Shown here: positions 25,763-34,366 of the stretch, in pieces
How positions within the stretch are numbered: position 1 is the first letter of the stretch
Layout: the number at the start of each line of letters is the position of its first letter
Source of the DNA: CAMDHY01 sp046156265
GTDB lineage: Bacteria; Pseudomonadota; Alphaproteobacteria; Rhizobiales; Segnochrobactraceae
Assembly (NCBI RefSeq): GCF_046156265.1
Contig: NZ_JAWDIR010000006.1
Coordinates: forward strand, 12,464 to 76,463
Length of the DNA stretch: 64,000 bases
Reading direction: 5' to 3'
Program-made: the position numbers and the translations under genes
The notes under the pieces: generated by a model
The model's input: only the letters and a program-made list of their open reading frames with translations
Told to the model about the DNA's origin: nothing
Databases searched by the model: none

Positions 25763-26769
25763 TGGTCGCTGCCGAAGCCTCGCCGGAGCGCCGCCGCCGG
25801 TCGCCGCTGTCGCTGCCGCCCGGCGCCTGGCGCCTCGCCCTGCCGCTCGTCGTGCTGGCGATTCTGTTCAGCGTTCTGATCGCCATCCACCCGCGCGGCC
25901 TGGCGGTCGCCAGCATGACGCCGTGGGCGAACCAGGCGGTGACGCTCGCCTTCGTCGCGGTCGGACAGTTCTTCGTGGTGGTGACGCGCGGCCTCGATCT
26001 GTCGATCGGCGCCGTGCTGGCGCTTTCGAACGCGCTCGCCTCGGAACTCGTCAGCGGCACGCCGTTCGAGATCGCCGTCGGCGTCGTCGCCGTGCTCGCG
26101 GTCGGCTGCCTGTGCGGCGCGATCAACGGCGTGGCGGTGGTCTTCGGCCGGATCCAGCCGATCGTCGCGACGCTCGCCACCGGCGCGATCTACACCGGTC
26201 TCGCGCTGATCGTCCGGCCGACGCCGGGCGGCGACGTCGACGAGGCGCTGTCCGATCTCCTGACCTACGAGACCTTCGGCTTCTTCCCGACCTCGTTGAT
26301 CCTGCTCTTCGCGGTCGTCTACCTCGTCTGGTGGCCACTGTCGCGCACCGTGCTCGGCCGCTCGCTCTACGCGATCGGCTCGAACGAGAGCGCGGCCTTC
26401 ATGTCCGGCCTCAATCCGAAGCGCGCGCGCCTGCTCGCCCACGTGCTGGCCGGCTTCTTCGCCGCTTGCGGCGGCCTGTTCCTCGCCTTCCAGACGCTGT
26501 CGGGCGACGCCTCGGTCGGCTTCTCCTACACGCTGAACTCGATCGCGGCGGTGGTGATCGGGGGCGCCTCGCTCGCCGGCGGCGTCGGCACGGTGATCGG
26601 CGTCATCGCCGGTGCCTATCTGCTGAGGACGATCAGCACGATCATGATCTTCACCGGCCTGCCGCCGATGGCGCAGCCGCTGTTCGAGGGCCTGGTGCTG
26701 CTCGCTGCCGTCTCGGTCGGGGCGATCGAGATGATCACCAGCCGCAACAAGCTGAAGGTGCTCCGGTGA
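25762..26769 (+). CDS. Sugar ABC transporter permease (RbsC-like), first
   Basis: This 335-residue membrane protein has about nine to ten hydrophobic segments. It carries the family signature TRGLDLSIGAVLALSNALA near residue 75 and VVIGGASLAGGVGTVIG near residue 255. Its start overlaps the ATPase stop by one base (TGATG) and its stop overlaps the next permease in the same way, so the three genes are co-translated. Confidence 0.94.
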   Translation: MVAAEASPERRRRSPLSLPPGAWRLALPLVVLAILFSVLIAIHPRGLAVASMTPWANQAVTLAFVAVGQFFVVVTRGLDLSIGAVLALSNALASELVSGTPFEIAVGVVAVLAVGCLCGAINGVAVVFGRIQPIVATLATGAIYTGLALIVRPTPGGDVDEALSDLLTYETFGFFPTSLILLFAVVYLVWWPLSRTVLGRSLYAIGSNESAAFMSGLNPKRARLLAHVLAGFFAACGGLFLAFQTLSGDASVGFSYTLNSIAAVVIGGASLAGGVGTVIGVIAGAYLLRTISTIMIFTGLPPMAQPLFEGLVLLAAVSVGAIEMITSRNKLKVLR

Positions 26770-27725
26770 TGGCTGCCGTCCTGCGCTCGCCGACGACGAT
26801 CGTCGGCCTGATGATCATCGCCATCATCGCGGTGGGCGCGAGCGCCTCGCCGAACTTTCTGAGTGCGACCTACCTCCTGCAGCAGCTGCAGATCTCGTCG
26901 TTCCTCGGCGTGGTGGCGCTGGGAGCGCTCGGCGTCATCGTGCTCGGCCAGATCGACCTCTCGATACCGTGGACGATGACGAGCGCGGCCATCGCCGCTA
27001 CCTCGGTGGTGGGTGTCGGCGCCGCGGCGCAGGAGGTCTGGTCGACCGAGCTCGCGATGCCGCTCGGGCTCGCCGTCGGCGCCTTCATCGGCCTCGTCAA
27101 CGGCATCGGCGTCGCCTTGCTGCGCGTGCCGGCGATGATCTGGACGCTCGGCATCAACGCCGTCATCCTCGGCCTCTGCATCTTCATCACCGGCGGCTTC
27201 GCGCCACCCGGCGAGGCCTCGCCGCTGATGCGCAGCCTTGCCGTCGGCCGCACGCTGGGGCTGCCGAACGCACTCTATGTATGGCTCGGCGTCAGCGCCG
27301 TCGCCGCGTTTCTGCTGACGCGGACCTATATCGGCCGGGCGATTGTCGCAATCGGCAACGGCGAGCGCGCCGCCTACCTGTCCGGCATTGCGACGCAGGG
27401 TGTCGTCATCCTCGTCTTCGTGTTCGCCGGCATGTGCAGCGCGCTCGGCGGCCTGCTGCTCGCCGGCTACGCCAACCAGGCCTACCAGACGATGGGCGAT
27501 CCCTACCTGCTGCCGGTGATCGCGGCGATCGTCATCGGCGGCACCAGCATCCAGGGCGGCAGCGGATCGGTGACGGGGATGCTTCTCGGCGTCGTCTTCA
27601 TGACGCTGCTGACGAGCGTGCTGTCGGTGCTGCAGATGCCGGACCCGCACCGCCAGATCATCTACGGCGCGGTGATCCTCGTCACGCTCCTCCTCTACGG
27701 CCGCTTCAACCGCCCGATCACCTGA
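26769..27725 (+). CDS. Sugar ABC transporter permease (RbsC-like), second
   Basis: This 318-residue permease is homologous to the preceding one. GQIDLSIPWTMTSAAIAATS is the counterpart of the DLSIGA signature, and IVIGGTSIQGGSGSVTG is near the end. Two different permeases imply a heterodimeric channel, seen in some ribose/autoinducer-type systems. It is the last gene of the importer operon, followed by a hairpin at 27734. Confidence 0.93.
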   Translation: MAAVLRSPTTIVGLMIIAIIAVGASASPNFLSATYLLQQLQISSFLGVVALGALGVIVLGQIDLSIPWTMTSAAIAATSVVGVGAAAQEVWSTELAMPLGLAVGAFIGLVNGIGVALLRVPAMIWTLGINAVILGLCIFITGGFAPPGEASPLMRSLAVGRTLGLPNALYVWLGVSAVAAFLLTRTYIGRAIVAIGNGERAAYLSGIATQGVVILVFVFAGMCSALGGLLLAGYANQAYQTMGDPYLLPVIAAIVIGGTSIQGGSGSVTGMLLGVVFMTLLTSVLSVLQMPDPHRQIIYGAVILVTLLLYGRFNRPIT

Positions 27726-27733
27726 CCGCGGTC

Positions 27734-27758
27734 GCCGCCACCGAGGGAACGTGGCGGC
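27734..27758 (+). terminator. Hairpin after the sugar-ABC operon
   Basis: GCCGCCAC and GTGGCGGC form an 8-bp stem around a 9-base loop, starting eight bases after the last permease stop. It is a plausible terminator separating the importer operon from the LLM/PRISE operon. Confidence 0.55.
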
Positions 27759-27765
27759 CGATGAA

Positions 27766-27777
27766 GCAACAAAAAGT
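27766..27777 (+). promoter_or_regulatory. Shared A-rich motif upstream of LLM copy 2
   Basis: GCAACAAAAAGT matches the copy inside the double dyad at 20934-20945 in its first ten bases. It lies 80 bases before the monooxygenase start, in an A/T-rich stretch that probably contains the promoter. Confidence 0.4.
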
Positions 27778-27856
27778 GCAGTCGACGCAGGTCTAAAATT
27801 TCAGAACGCAGCATCGGTGGCACGTCGCGATGCGCGGGAAGCCAGGGAGACGACAG

Positions 27857-28957
27857 ATGAAGCTCGGACTGTTCATGATGCCGCTTCATACGACGAAGCT
27901 GAGCTACAATGAAATGTATCGCCAGGACGTCGAGGCGGCGCTGTTCGCGGACGAGCTGAAATACGACGAGTTCTGGATCGGCGAGCACACCTCCACCAAG
28001 GTGGAGCCGGTGACGAATTCGCTGCAGTTCCTGACGGGGCTGGCGTCGCAGACGAAGCACGTCAAGCTCGGGTCGGGCGTCGTCAACCTGCCGCAGTACC
28101 ATCCCGCCCGCGTCGCGGCGGACGCCGCGATGCTCGACCATCTCTGCGATGGTCGGCTGATCCTCGGCATCGGGCCGGGCGGGCTCGCCTCCGACTTCGA
28201 GCTGTTCGGCACCACCGACAAGAACCGCCAGGAGATGATGGACGAGTCGGCCGGCATGATCCGGGCGATCTGGGAGGGCGAGGCTCCGTTCAACATCCAG
28301 GGCACGCACTGGTCGGTGAAGGCGAGCGACACCTACCAGCCGGACATGACGATCGGCCTGATGCCGAAGCCGCTGCAGCAGCCGTTCCCGGCTTTCTGTA
28401 CCTCGGCGATGTCGCCCTATTCGGGGACGGCGAAGCTTGCCGGCGCGCGCGGCTGGCACCTCATTTCGGCGAACTTCAACGCGCCGTGGATTGTCCGCAG
28501 CCAGTGGGAGTCCTATTGCGCCGGGGCGCAGTCGGCAGGGCTCAAGGCCGACCCGGCGACCTGGCGGGTGGCCCGCACCATCCTGGTCACCGAGACCGAC
28601 AGCGAGGCCGAGGACTATCTGGCGACGCCCGGCAATGCCATCTGGAGCTACTACAACTACCTGCTGACGCAGCTGACGCGCGCCGGCGCGATCAAGATCT
28701 TCTCGATGACGCCGACCACCGAGCCGGAGGACGTCACCCTCGACAAGGTGATGGCCTCGATGGTGATCATCGGCAGCGCCCGCACGGTCACCGAGAAGCT
28801 CGCGAACTTCAGGGACGAGGTCGGGCCGTTCGGCGGCCTGCTCTGCACCTTCCACGAGTGGGACGAGAAGGCGATGTGGAAGGCGTCGATGCGCCGCCTC
28901 ATCGGCGAGGTGATGCCGGCGCTCCGCCGCCACACGCCGCACCGCGCCGTCGCCTGA
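27857..28957 (+). CDS. LLM-class flavin-dependent monooxygenase, copy 2
   Basis: This 366-residue protein starts MKLGLFMMPLH, with an upstream GGGAGA. It is plainly paralogous to the 19695-20804 protein: both have GIGPGGLASD-ELFG, VKLG/IKLG-GVVNLP-type and MPKPLQQP segments. The two enzymes may act on successive intermediates or on related substrates. It shares an operon with the PRISE-like reductase, ThDP enzyme and Ldh2 dehydrogenase. No flavin reductase is adjacent, so it probably relies on the one at 21056. Confidence 0.92.
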   Translation: MKLGLFMMPLHTTKLSYNEMYRQDVEAALFADELKYDEFWIGEHTSTKVEPVTNSLQFLTGLASQTKHVKLGSGVVNLPQYHPARVAADAAMLDHLCDGRLILGIGPGGLASDFELFGTTDKNRQEMMDESAGMIRAIWEGEAPFNIQGTHWSVKASDTYQPDMTIGLMPKPLQQPFPAFCTSAMSPYSGTAKLAGARGWHLISANFNAPWIVRSQWESYCAGAQSAGLKADPATWRVARTILVTETDSEAEDYLATPGNAIWSYYNYLLTQLTRAGAIKIFSMTPTTEPEDVTLDKVMASMVIIGSARTVTEKLANFRDEVGPFGGLLCTFHEWDEKAMWKASMRRLIGEVMPALRRHTPHRAVA

Positions 28958-29032
28958 ACCGACACCGAACCGAGCCGCCGCCGCGCCGCCCCGTCCTTGC
29001 CGCGCGCCGATCGAAGCATGGGGAAAGCAGAC

Positions 29033-30115
29033 ATGGCCAAGAAGAAGCTGGTCGTCGCCGGCGCCGTCGGCGTCATCGGGCGGACCGTCATCGCGCATTT
29101 CGACACGCTCGACGACTGGTCGGTGGTCGGCCTGTCGCGCAGCAAGCCGGACTTCCCGATGAAGGCCGAGCACGTCTCCGTCGACCTGCTGGACGCGGCC
29201 GCCTCGCTGAAGACGCTGGGTGGCATCAAGGGCGCCACCCACGCCGTCTTTGCGGCGCTGCAGTGGACGCCTGATCTCGCCGCCCAGGTGGCGCCGAACC
29301 GTGAGCTCGTCGTCAACCTGATCAAGGGCCTGGAGGCCGGCTCCGGCGACACGCTGCGCCACGTCACGCTGATGCAGGGCGGCAAGGCCTATGGCTGCCA
29401 CCTCGGCCCGTTCCGCACGCCGGCGAAGGAGAGCGACCCGCGCCACATGCCGCCGAATTTCTACTACGCCCAGGAGGACTTCCTGCGCGAGGCGAGTGTC
29501 GGCAAGGCATGGTCGTGGACCGCGATCCGGCCGGAGGCGGTGATCGGCCCGGCCGTGGGCAACCCGTTCAACCTCCTGATGGTCATCGCCGTCTACGCGC
29601 TGATTTCCAAGTCGCTCGGCCTGCCGCTCGTCTTCCCCGGCACCCGCCAGAACTACGAGGTGCTCTACCAGTACACCGACGCCCGCATTCTCGCGCGCTC
29701 GACCGAGTGGGCGGCGGAGACGCCGGAGTGCGCAGGCGAGATCTTCAACATCACGAACGGCGACTACTTCCGCTGGGAGCGCATGTTCGAGACGGTGGCG
29801 AAGTTCTTCGACATGCCGCTCGGCTATCCGCAGCCCTTCGAGCTGACGACGATGATGGCCGACAAGGCGCCGATCTGGGACGCCCTCGTCAAGCGGCACG
29901 GCCTGAAGCCCTACGCCTACGACAAGATCGCCGCCTGGCATTTCGGCGACTTCATCTTCAAGACGCCCTACGACAACATCACCAGCACGATCAAGGCACG
30001 GAAGTTCGGTTTCCAGGACTGCCTCGATTCCGAGGACACGATGATCCAGCAACTGACCGAGCTGCAGCGCCTCGGCATCCTGCCGGCCGACATGACGAGC
30101 GTCGGCAAGCTCTGA
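29033..30115 (+). CDS. PRISE-like SDR (progesterone 5-beta-reductase/iridoid synthase family)
   Basis: This 360-residue short-chain reductase opens with KKKLVVAGAVGVIGRTV. The diagnostic PRISE motifs are visible: LMQGGKAYG (counterpart of the catalytic-lysine loop, with GPF shortly after), NFYYAQEDFL (catalytic tyrosine) and WTAIRPEAVIG. These NADPH enzymes reduce the C=C bond of enones and related conjugated carbonyls. The ATG at 29033 is preferred because of GGGGA just upstream, and ATG 29018 is in frame. It would process an unsaturated carbonyl intermediate in this pathway. Confidence 0.88.
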   Translation: MAKKKLVVAGAVGVIGRTVIAHFDTLDDWSVVGLSRSKPDFPMKAEHVSVDLLDAAASLKTLGGIKGATHAVFAALQWTPDLAAQVAPNRELVVNLIKGLEAGSGDTLRHVTLMQGGKAYGCHLGPFRTPAKESDPRHMPPNFYYAQEDFLREASVGKAWSWTAIRPEAVIGPAVGNPFNLLMVIAVYALISKSLGLPLVFPGTRQNYEVLYQYTDARILARSTEWAAETPECAGEIFNITNGDYFRWERMFETVAKFFDMPLGYPQPFELTTMMADKAPIWDALVKRHGLKPYAYDKIAAWHFGDFIFKTPYDNITSTIKARKFGFQDCLDSEDTMIQQLTELQRLGILPADMTSVGKL

Positions 30116-30135
30116 GCGCCCTCGACCCGGCGAAC

Positions 30136-30172
30136 CGGTCGTCGTCGCCGTGCATCGCGGCGGCGGCGACCG
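30136..30172 (+). promoter_or_regulatory. Long intercistronic hairpin (15-bp stem)
   Basis: The arms at 30136-30150 and 30158-30172 pair over 15 positions, including two G-U pairs, around a 7-base loop. They lie in the 122-bp gap between the PRISE gene and the ThDP-enzyme gene. It may be a partial terminator or RNA-stabilising element. Confidence 0.5.
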
Positions 30173-30237
30173 TCGGCCTGCCCACATCGATGGTGGCGGC
30201 GGCTCGCCTGAATGATGAAGCCTTGTGCGGAGTTCCG

Positions 30238-31899
30238 ATGACCACAGTCGGTGAAGTGATCGTCGAGACGCTGGTGCTGAACGGCATCGACCGCGTGTTC
30301 TGCGTCCCCGGCGAGAGCTACCTCGGCCTGCTCGACGCCCTCTACGGGCGGCCCGACATCGACACCGTCGTCTGCCGGCACGAGGCGGGGGCGGGCTTCA
30401 TGGCGCTCGCCGACGCGCGGCTGACCCAGAGGCCGGGGGTGGCGCTGGTCAGTCGCGGCCCCGGCGCCTGCAACGCCTCGATCGCCGTCCACACCAGCCA
30501 GCAGGACGAGGTGCCGTTCATCCTCATCGTCGGCCAGGTGGCGGCCGCCGACGTGCGCCGGGACGCCTTCCAGGAGATCGACTTCGACCAGATGTTCGGC
30601 TCGATCGCCAAGTGGACGGCCGAGGTGACCGATCCCGCCCGCATCGCCGAGACGATGCTGCGGGCGATCCAGGTCGCCACCACCGGCATCCCCGGCCCCG
30701 TGGTGCTGGCGGTGCCGGAGGACGTGCTCACCGCCATGACAACGTCGGCGCCGGTGCGGCGCCAGGCGCCGGTGCGCAGCTCCCCGCGCGCGGAAGACGT
30801 CGCCACGTTGCGCAGCCTGCTCGCCACGGCCGAGCGGCCGCTGGTGATCGCCGGCCCCGAGTTCGAGCGCGACGGGGGGCGAGCCGCACTGCTGGCCTTC
30901 CTGGAGGCTTGGGAGGTGCCGGCCGTCGTCAGCTTCCGCCGGCAGGACCTCTTGCCGAACGCCCACCGCCTCTATGCCGGCGACATGGGCCTTTCCAATC
31001 CGCCGGCGCAGATGGAGCTCTTGCGGCAGAGCGACCTCGTCCTGGTGCTGGGCGCGCAACTGACCGACATCACCACCCAGGGCTACGGCTTCCCGACGCT
31101 CGTCCGGCCGGAGATGACGCTCGTCCACGCCCATTCCGATCCCGCGGTGATCGGCACGCATTTCGCCGCCGACCTCGCGATCGCCTGCGATCCGCGCGAA
31201 CTGATCGCCGCCCTCGGCGCGCCCATGGCAGGCGAACCCGCCGGCCGCGCGGCCTGGGTGGACCGCCTCAAGGCAGTGCAACGCGACATCGCGGCGCCTC
31301 GCCGGCCGGCGGTCGACGATGGCGTGCCGTTCGAGGCGGTGGTCGCGGCGGTCGCCGCGAGCCTTCCCGCCGACGCCATCGTCACCGTCGACGCCGGCAC
31401 CTTCGGCGCGCCGGTCTACCGCGTCGTTCCGTTCACGCCGCCGCAGCGGCTGCTCGCGCCGATTTCCGGAGCGATGGGCTTCGGCGTCCCCGCCGCCGTC
31501 GCCGCGGCGCTGCGCGCGCCGGAGCGGCCGGTGATCTGCCTCGTCGGTGACGGCGGTTTCCTGATGACAGGCAACGAGCTCGCGGTGGCGATCGAGCGCA
31601 GGCTGTCGATCAAGCTGATCCTGTCGGAGAACGGCTCCTACGGTTCGATCCGCCTGCATCAGGAGCGCGACTATCCCGGCCGCACCGTCGGCACCAGCTT
31701 CGCCAACCCGGACTTCGACCTGATCGGCCGGGCGTTCGGGATGGCGGTGACGCGGATACGCCACGAGGACGAACTCGCGCGCCTTCCGGCGCTGCTGTCA
31801 GCGCCGGGAAGTGCGATGATCGTCGTCGAGACGAGCCTCGCTGCGATCCTGCCGAAGTCGCGGCCCGTGGGGGTCGGCGCCGCGGCCGGGTCCGCCTGA
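30238..31899 (+). CDS. Thiamine diphosphate-dependent enzyme (acetolactate synthase/benzoylformate decarboxylase-like)
   Basis: This 553-residue protein has the three-domain ThDP architecture: Pyr domain with catalytic Glu49 (CRHEAGAGF), central domain (about 190-320), and PP domain with the GDG-X25-N motif (residues 437-465, SENGSYG). The start MTTVGEVIVETLVLNGID is typical. It could decarboxylate a 2-keto acid, ligate two carbonyls or cleave a ketol. Its operon position between reductase and dehydrogenase suggests a C-C bond step, and the substrate is unknown. Confidence 0.9.
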   Translation: MTTVGEVIVETLVLNGIDRVFCVPGESYLGLLDALYGRPDIDTVVCRHEAGAGFMALADARLTQRPGVALVSRGPGACNASIAVHTSQQDEVPFILIVGQVAAADVRRDAFQEIDFDQMFGSIAKWTAEVTDPARIAETMLRAIQVATTGIPGPVVLAVPEDVLTAMTTSAPVRRQAPVRSSPRAEDVATLRSLLATAERPLVIAGPEFERDGGRAALLAFLEAWEVPAVVSFRRQDLLPNAHRLYAGDMGLSNPPAQMELLRQSDLVLVLGAQLTDITTQGYGFPTLVRPEMTLVHAHSDPAVIGTHFAADLAIACDPRELIAALGAPMAGEPAGRAAWVDRLKAVQRDIAAPRRPAVDDGVPFEAVVAAVAASLPADAIVTVDAGTFGAPVYRVVPFTPPQRLLAPISGAMGFGVPAAVAAALRAPERPVICLVGDGGFLMTGNELAVAIERRLSIKLILSENGSYGSIRLHQERDYPGRTVGTSFANPDFDLIGRAFGMAVTRIRHEDELARLPALLSAPGSAMIVVETSLAAILPKSRPVGVGAAAGSA

Positions 31900-31919
31900 C
31901 ACCCAGCGAGGACGATGAC

Positions 31920-33032
31920 ATGAACGTCGACGCAGGCCTCGTCCGCCAACAGATCGAGGTGATCCTGCAGGGCTGGGGCGCGACACCGGCGAGTGCCACC
32001 GCCACCGCCGCCCTGATGGTCGAGACCGACCTGCTCGGCATCGACTCGCACGGCGTCTCGATGCTGATGATGTACGAGGCGATGCACTCCGCCGGGCAGC
32101 TGCAGCTGAATGCCGAGCCGCGGATCGTCCGCGACGCGCCCTGCACCGCCCTGATCGACGCCGGAGCGGGTCTCGGCCACGCCGTCTCTGCGATGGCGAT
32201 GAACCTCGCCGTCGACAAGGCGGCGGTCTGCGGCGTCGGCCTCGTCGGCGTGCGCAACTCGCACCATTTCGGCGCCGCCGGGCTCTACGCGCGGATCGCG
32301 GCGGCCCGCGGCATGATCGGCCTCGTGACGAGTTCGACCCGGATGATCACGATGGTGCCGACCAATGGGACGATGCCCGTGCTCGGCACCAACCCGATCG
32401 CCTTCGCGGCGCCGGCCGGGCGGCACCCGCCCTTCGCGCTCGACATGGCGACGACCACCGCAGCCGTGAACAAGGTGAAGGTCTACGACCTCAACAACCG
32501 TCCGCTGCCCGCGGGGTGGGTGGTCGACGACACGGGCGCCGTCGTCACTGACGCCGCCGCAGCGATGACCTTCCTGTTCGAGCGCCAGGAAGGTGGCCTG
32601 ACGCCGCTCGGCGGCACACCGGAACTCGGAAGCCATAAGGGCTACGGCCTCGGCATGCTCGTGCACATCCTCGGTGGGACGCTGATGGGCGGCTCGTTCT
32701 CGCCGATCCACCAGCGCACCAAGAAGCCGGCGGATGGCGACAACATCGGTCACTTCTTCCTCGCCATCGACCCGAAGGCCTTCCGCGAGGAGGGCGAGTT
32801 CGAGGACGACCTCGACGAGGCGATCGACGTGCTCAGGGCGACGCCGCCGGCCGATCCGGCGCGGCCGGTGCTGGTCGCCGGCGACCCCGAGGAGGCCAAC
32901 CGGGCCGAGCGGCTGGTCGCGGGCATCCCGATCCCACAGAGGCTCGAGGAGCACCTGCGCGCCATCTGCGGCCGCGCCGGCGTTCCCTTCCTGCTGGTGG
33001 AGAAGACTTCCTCGGCACCGATCAAGACGTGA
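31920..33032 (+). CDS. Ldh2-family (malate/ureidoglycolate/sulfolactate-type) dehydrogenase
   Basis: This 370-residue NAD(P)-dependent 2-hydroxyacid dehydrogenase is of the non-Rossmann Ldh2 fold. The signature ETDLLGIDSHGVSML (residues 36-50), the catalytic histidine in NSHHFGAAG (His115/116) and LGTNPIAFAAP are intact. It starts 20 bases after the ThDP-enzyme stop. It would interconvert a 2-hydroxy acid and a 2-keto acid, possibly supplying the keto acid used by the preceding enzyme. Confidence 0.91.
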   Translation: MNVDAGLVRQQIEVILQGWGATPASATATAALMVETDLLGIDSHGVSMLMMYEAMHSAGQLQLNAEPRIVRDAPCTALIDAGAGLGHAVSAMAMNLAVDKAAVCGVGLVGVRNSHHFGAAGLYARIAAARGMIGLVTSSTRMITMVPTNGTMPVLGTNPIAFAAPAGRHPPFALDMATTTAAVNKVKVYDLNNRPLPAGWVVDDTGAVVTDAAAAMTFLFERQEGGLTPLGGTPELGSHKGYGLGMLVHILGGTLMGGSFSPIHQRTKKPADGDNIGHFFLAIDPKAFREEGEFEDDLDEAIDVLRATPPADPARPVLVAGDPEEANRAERLVAGIPIPQRLEEHLRAICGRAGVPFLLVEKTSSAPIKT

Positions 33033-33225
33033 CGCCGGCTTTAGCCGGACTGTCCGTGCATAGGGCCGGAAGCGGGAGGGCCGGGTGAATCCTGTGGCGC
33101 CGTCCCGACGCTGACTTTGGCCCGATGCCCAAAGGCCGCGCCTCGGTGCGATTCAGGTTTCGCGATGGTCTGCAAGTATTCTAGTTTCGAAGTGCCAGTC
33201 CGTCCGACGGCGAGGGGTTGCGCCA

Positions 33226-34167
33226 GTGACCTATTTCTCTACCTTCGGTTTTGCTCGCCAGAAGCAGGTCGCCGCCTGGCAGGAGATCATGTCGGACGTC
33301 TATTACAGCCTCGAGATCAACGGGACCTCGAGCGACGGCCTGCGCGGCACGATCCACCAGTTCGACATCGGCCACCTGTCGATCACCAATTTCGATGCCG
33401 ACGCCCAGCGCGTGTTCCGGACGCGGCCGCGCATCGCCCGCGATCCGGAGGATGCCTTCGTCTTCGTCGCGCCGTTCCGGGAGGTGCTCTACTTCAGCCA
33501 GATGGGTCGCTCGGGCTTCGTCCATCCCGGCGGTTACGCCCTCGTCAGCACGTCGGAGTTCTACGAGCTGTCGTGCCCGGACAACTTCGAGAACTGGACG
33601 GTGAAGATCCCCGGCGAGGAACTGCGCCGGCGGATCCCGAACATCGAGGACTATTGCGCCTGCCGGATGCCGAACAATCCGGCGATGGCGAGCATCGCCC
33701 GCAACCACCTGCGCAGCGTCGCGATGGCGCGCAAGGCGGGGCCGCTGCCGAATGAGCGGGCGGTGGCGCAGAACCTCGTCGACACCATCGTACTCACCCT
33801 CGATTCCGAGGCGAACTGGGATGGCGCCAAGCTCGCCGCCTATCGTGTGCGCGGCCGCATCCTCGAATACATCCGCAGCAACATCCACGACATGAACCTC
33901 TCGCCGGCGTCGATCGCGGAAGCGAACGGCGTCTCCGTCAGCTACATCTACAAGCTCTTCCGCAACGGCGACCTCACGGTGGGCGAGTACATCCTCGCGC
34001 AGAGGCTGCAGGCGGCCTACGAGTACCTCGCGGTCCCCGGTCGCAGCGGCATGACGGTGGCGGAGGCGGCCTATGCCGCCGGCTTCCGCAACCTGTCGCA
34101 TTTCTCGCGCGTCTTCCGGGAGAAGTACGGCCTGTCGCCGAGCGCGGTGCGTCGCCGACCCACCTGA
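33226..34167 (+). CDS. AraC-family transcriptional activator
   Basis: This 313-residue protein starts at GTG 33226, with ATG 33289 as a shorter alternative. The N-terminal about 190 residues form a cupin-like sensor of the AraC-binding-2 type. The C-terminal about 100 residues contain both helix-turn-helix units (SPASIAEANGVSVSYIYKLFR and TVAEAAYAAGFRNLSHFSRVF). It is transcribed toward the dimethylformamidase-like operon, and a direct-repeat operator candidate lies 86 bases past its stop. Confidence 0.92.
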   Translation: MTYFSTFGFARQKQVAAWQEIMSDVYYSLEINGTSSDGLRGTIHQFDIGHLSITNFDADAQRVFRTRPRIARDPEDAFVFVAPFREVLYFSQMGRSGFVHPGGYALVSTSEFYELSCPDNFENWTVKIPGEELRRRIPNIEDYCACRMPNNPAMASIARNHLRSVAMARKAGPLPNERAVAQNLVDTIVLTLDSEANWDGAKLAAYRVRGRILEYIRSNIHDMNLSPASIAEANGVSVSYIYKLFRNGDLTVGEYILAQRLQAAYEYLAVPGRSGMTVAEAAYAAGFRNLSHFSRVFREKYGLSPSAVRRRPT

Positions 34168-34173
34168 GCAGGG

Positions 34174-34220
34174 CGCTCCGGCGGCAGTCACCGGAGCGAG
34201 GGCCCGGCACGCGCCGGGTC
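34174..34220 (+). terminator. Tandem hairpins after araC-type gene
   Basis: CGCTCCGG/CCGGAGCG (34174-34198, 9-base loop) and GGCCCGGC/GCCGGGTC (34201-34220, 4-base loop, one G-U pair) follow the stop by six bases. They would separate regulator transcription from the downstream operon. Confidence 0.55.
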
Positions 34221-34252
34221 CGGACGCGACCTCGCGCGTGGCCGGAACGGCC

Positions 34253-34288
34253 CGTCCAGTCTCAGCAAAGAAATCGTCCAGTCTGAGC
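34253..34288. promoter_or_regulatory. Candidate AraC-type operator (14-bp direct repeat, 22-bp period)
   Basis: CGTCCAGTCTCAGC (34253-34266) and CGTCCAGTCTGAGC (34275-34288) differ at one position and are spaced by about two helical turns, the usual arrangement of AraC-family half-sites. They lie 79 bases upstream of the dimethylformamidase-like small-subunit gene and are followed by TATCAT at 34313-34318, a possible -10 box. Confidence 0.6.
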
Positions 34289-34366
34289 GGTTCCGCCCCT
34301 CGGGGGCGAACCTATCATCTCGGTCCTCCGCACCCGTTTGCATCGCCGCCCGTGCGAGGGAGCGCC

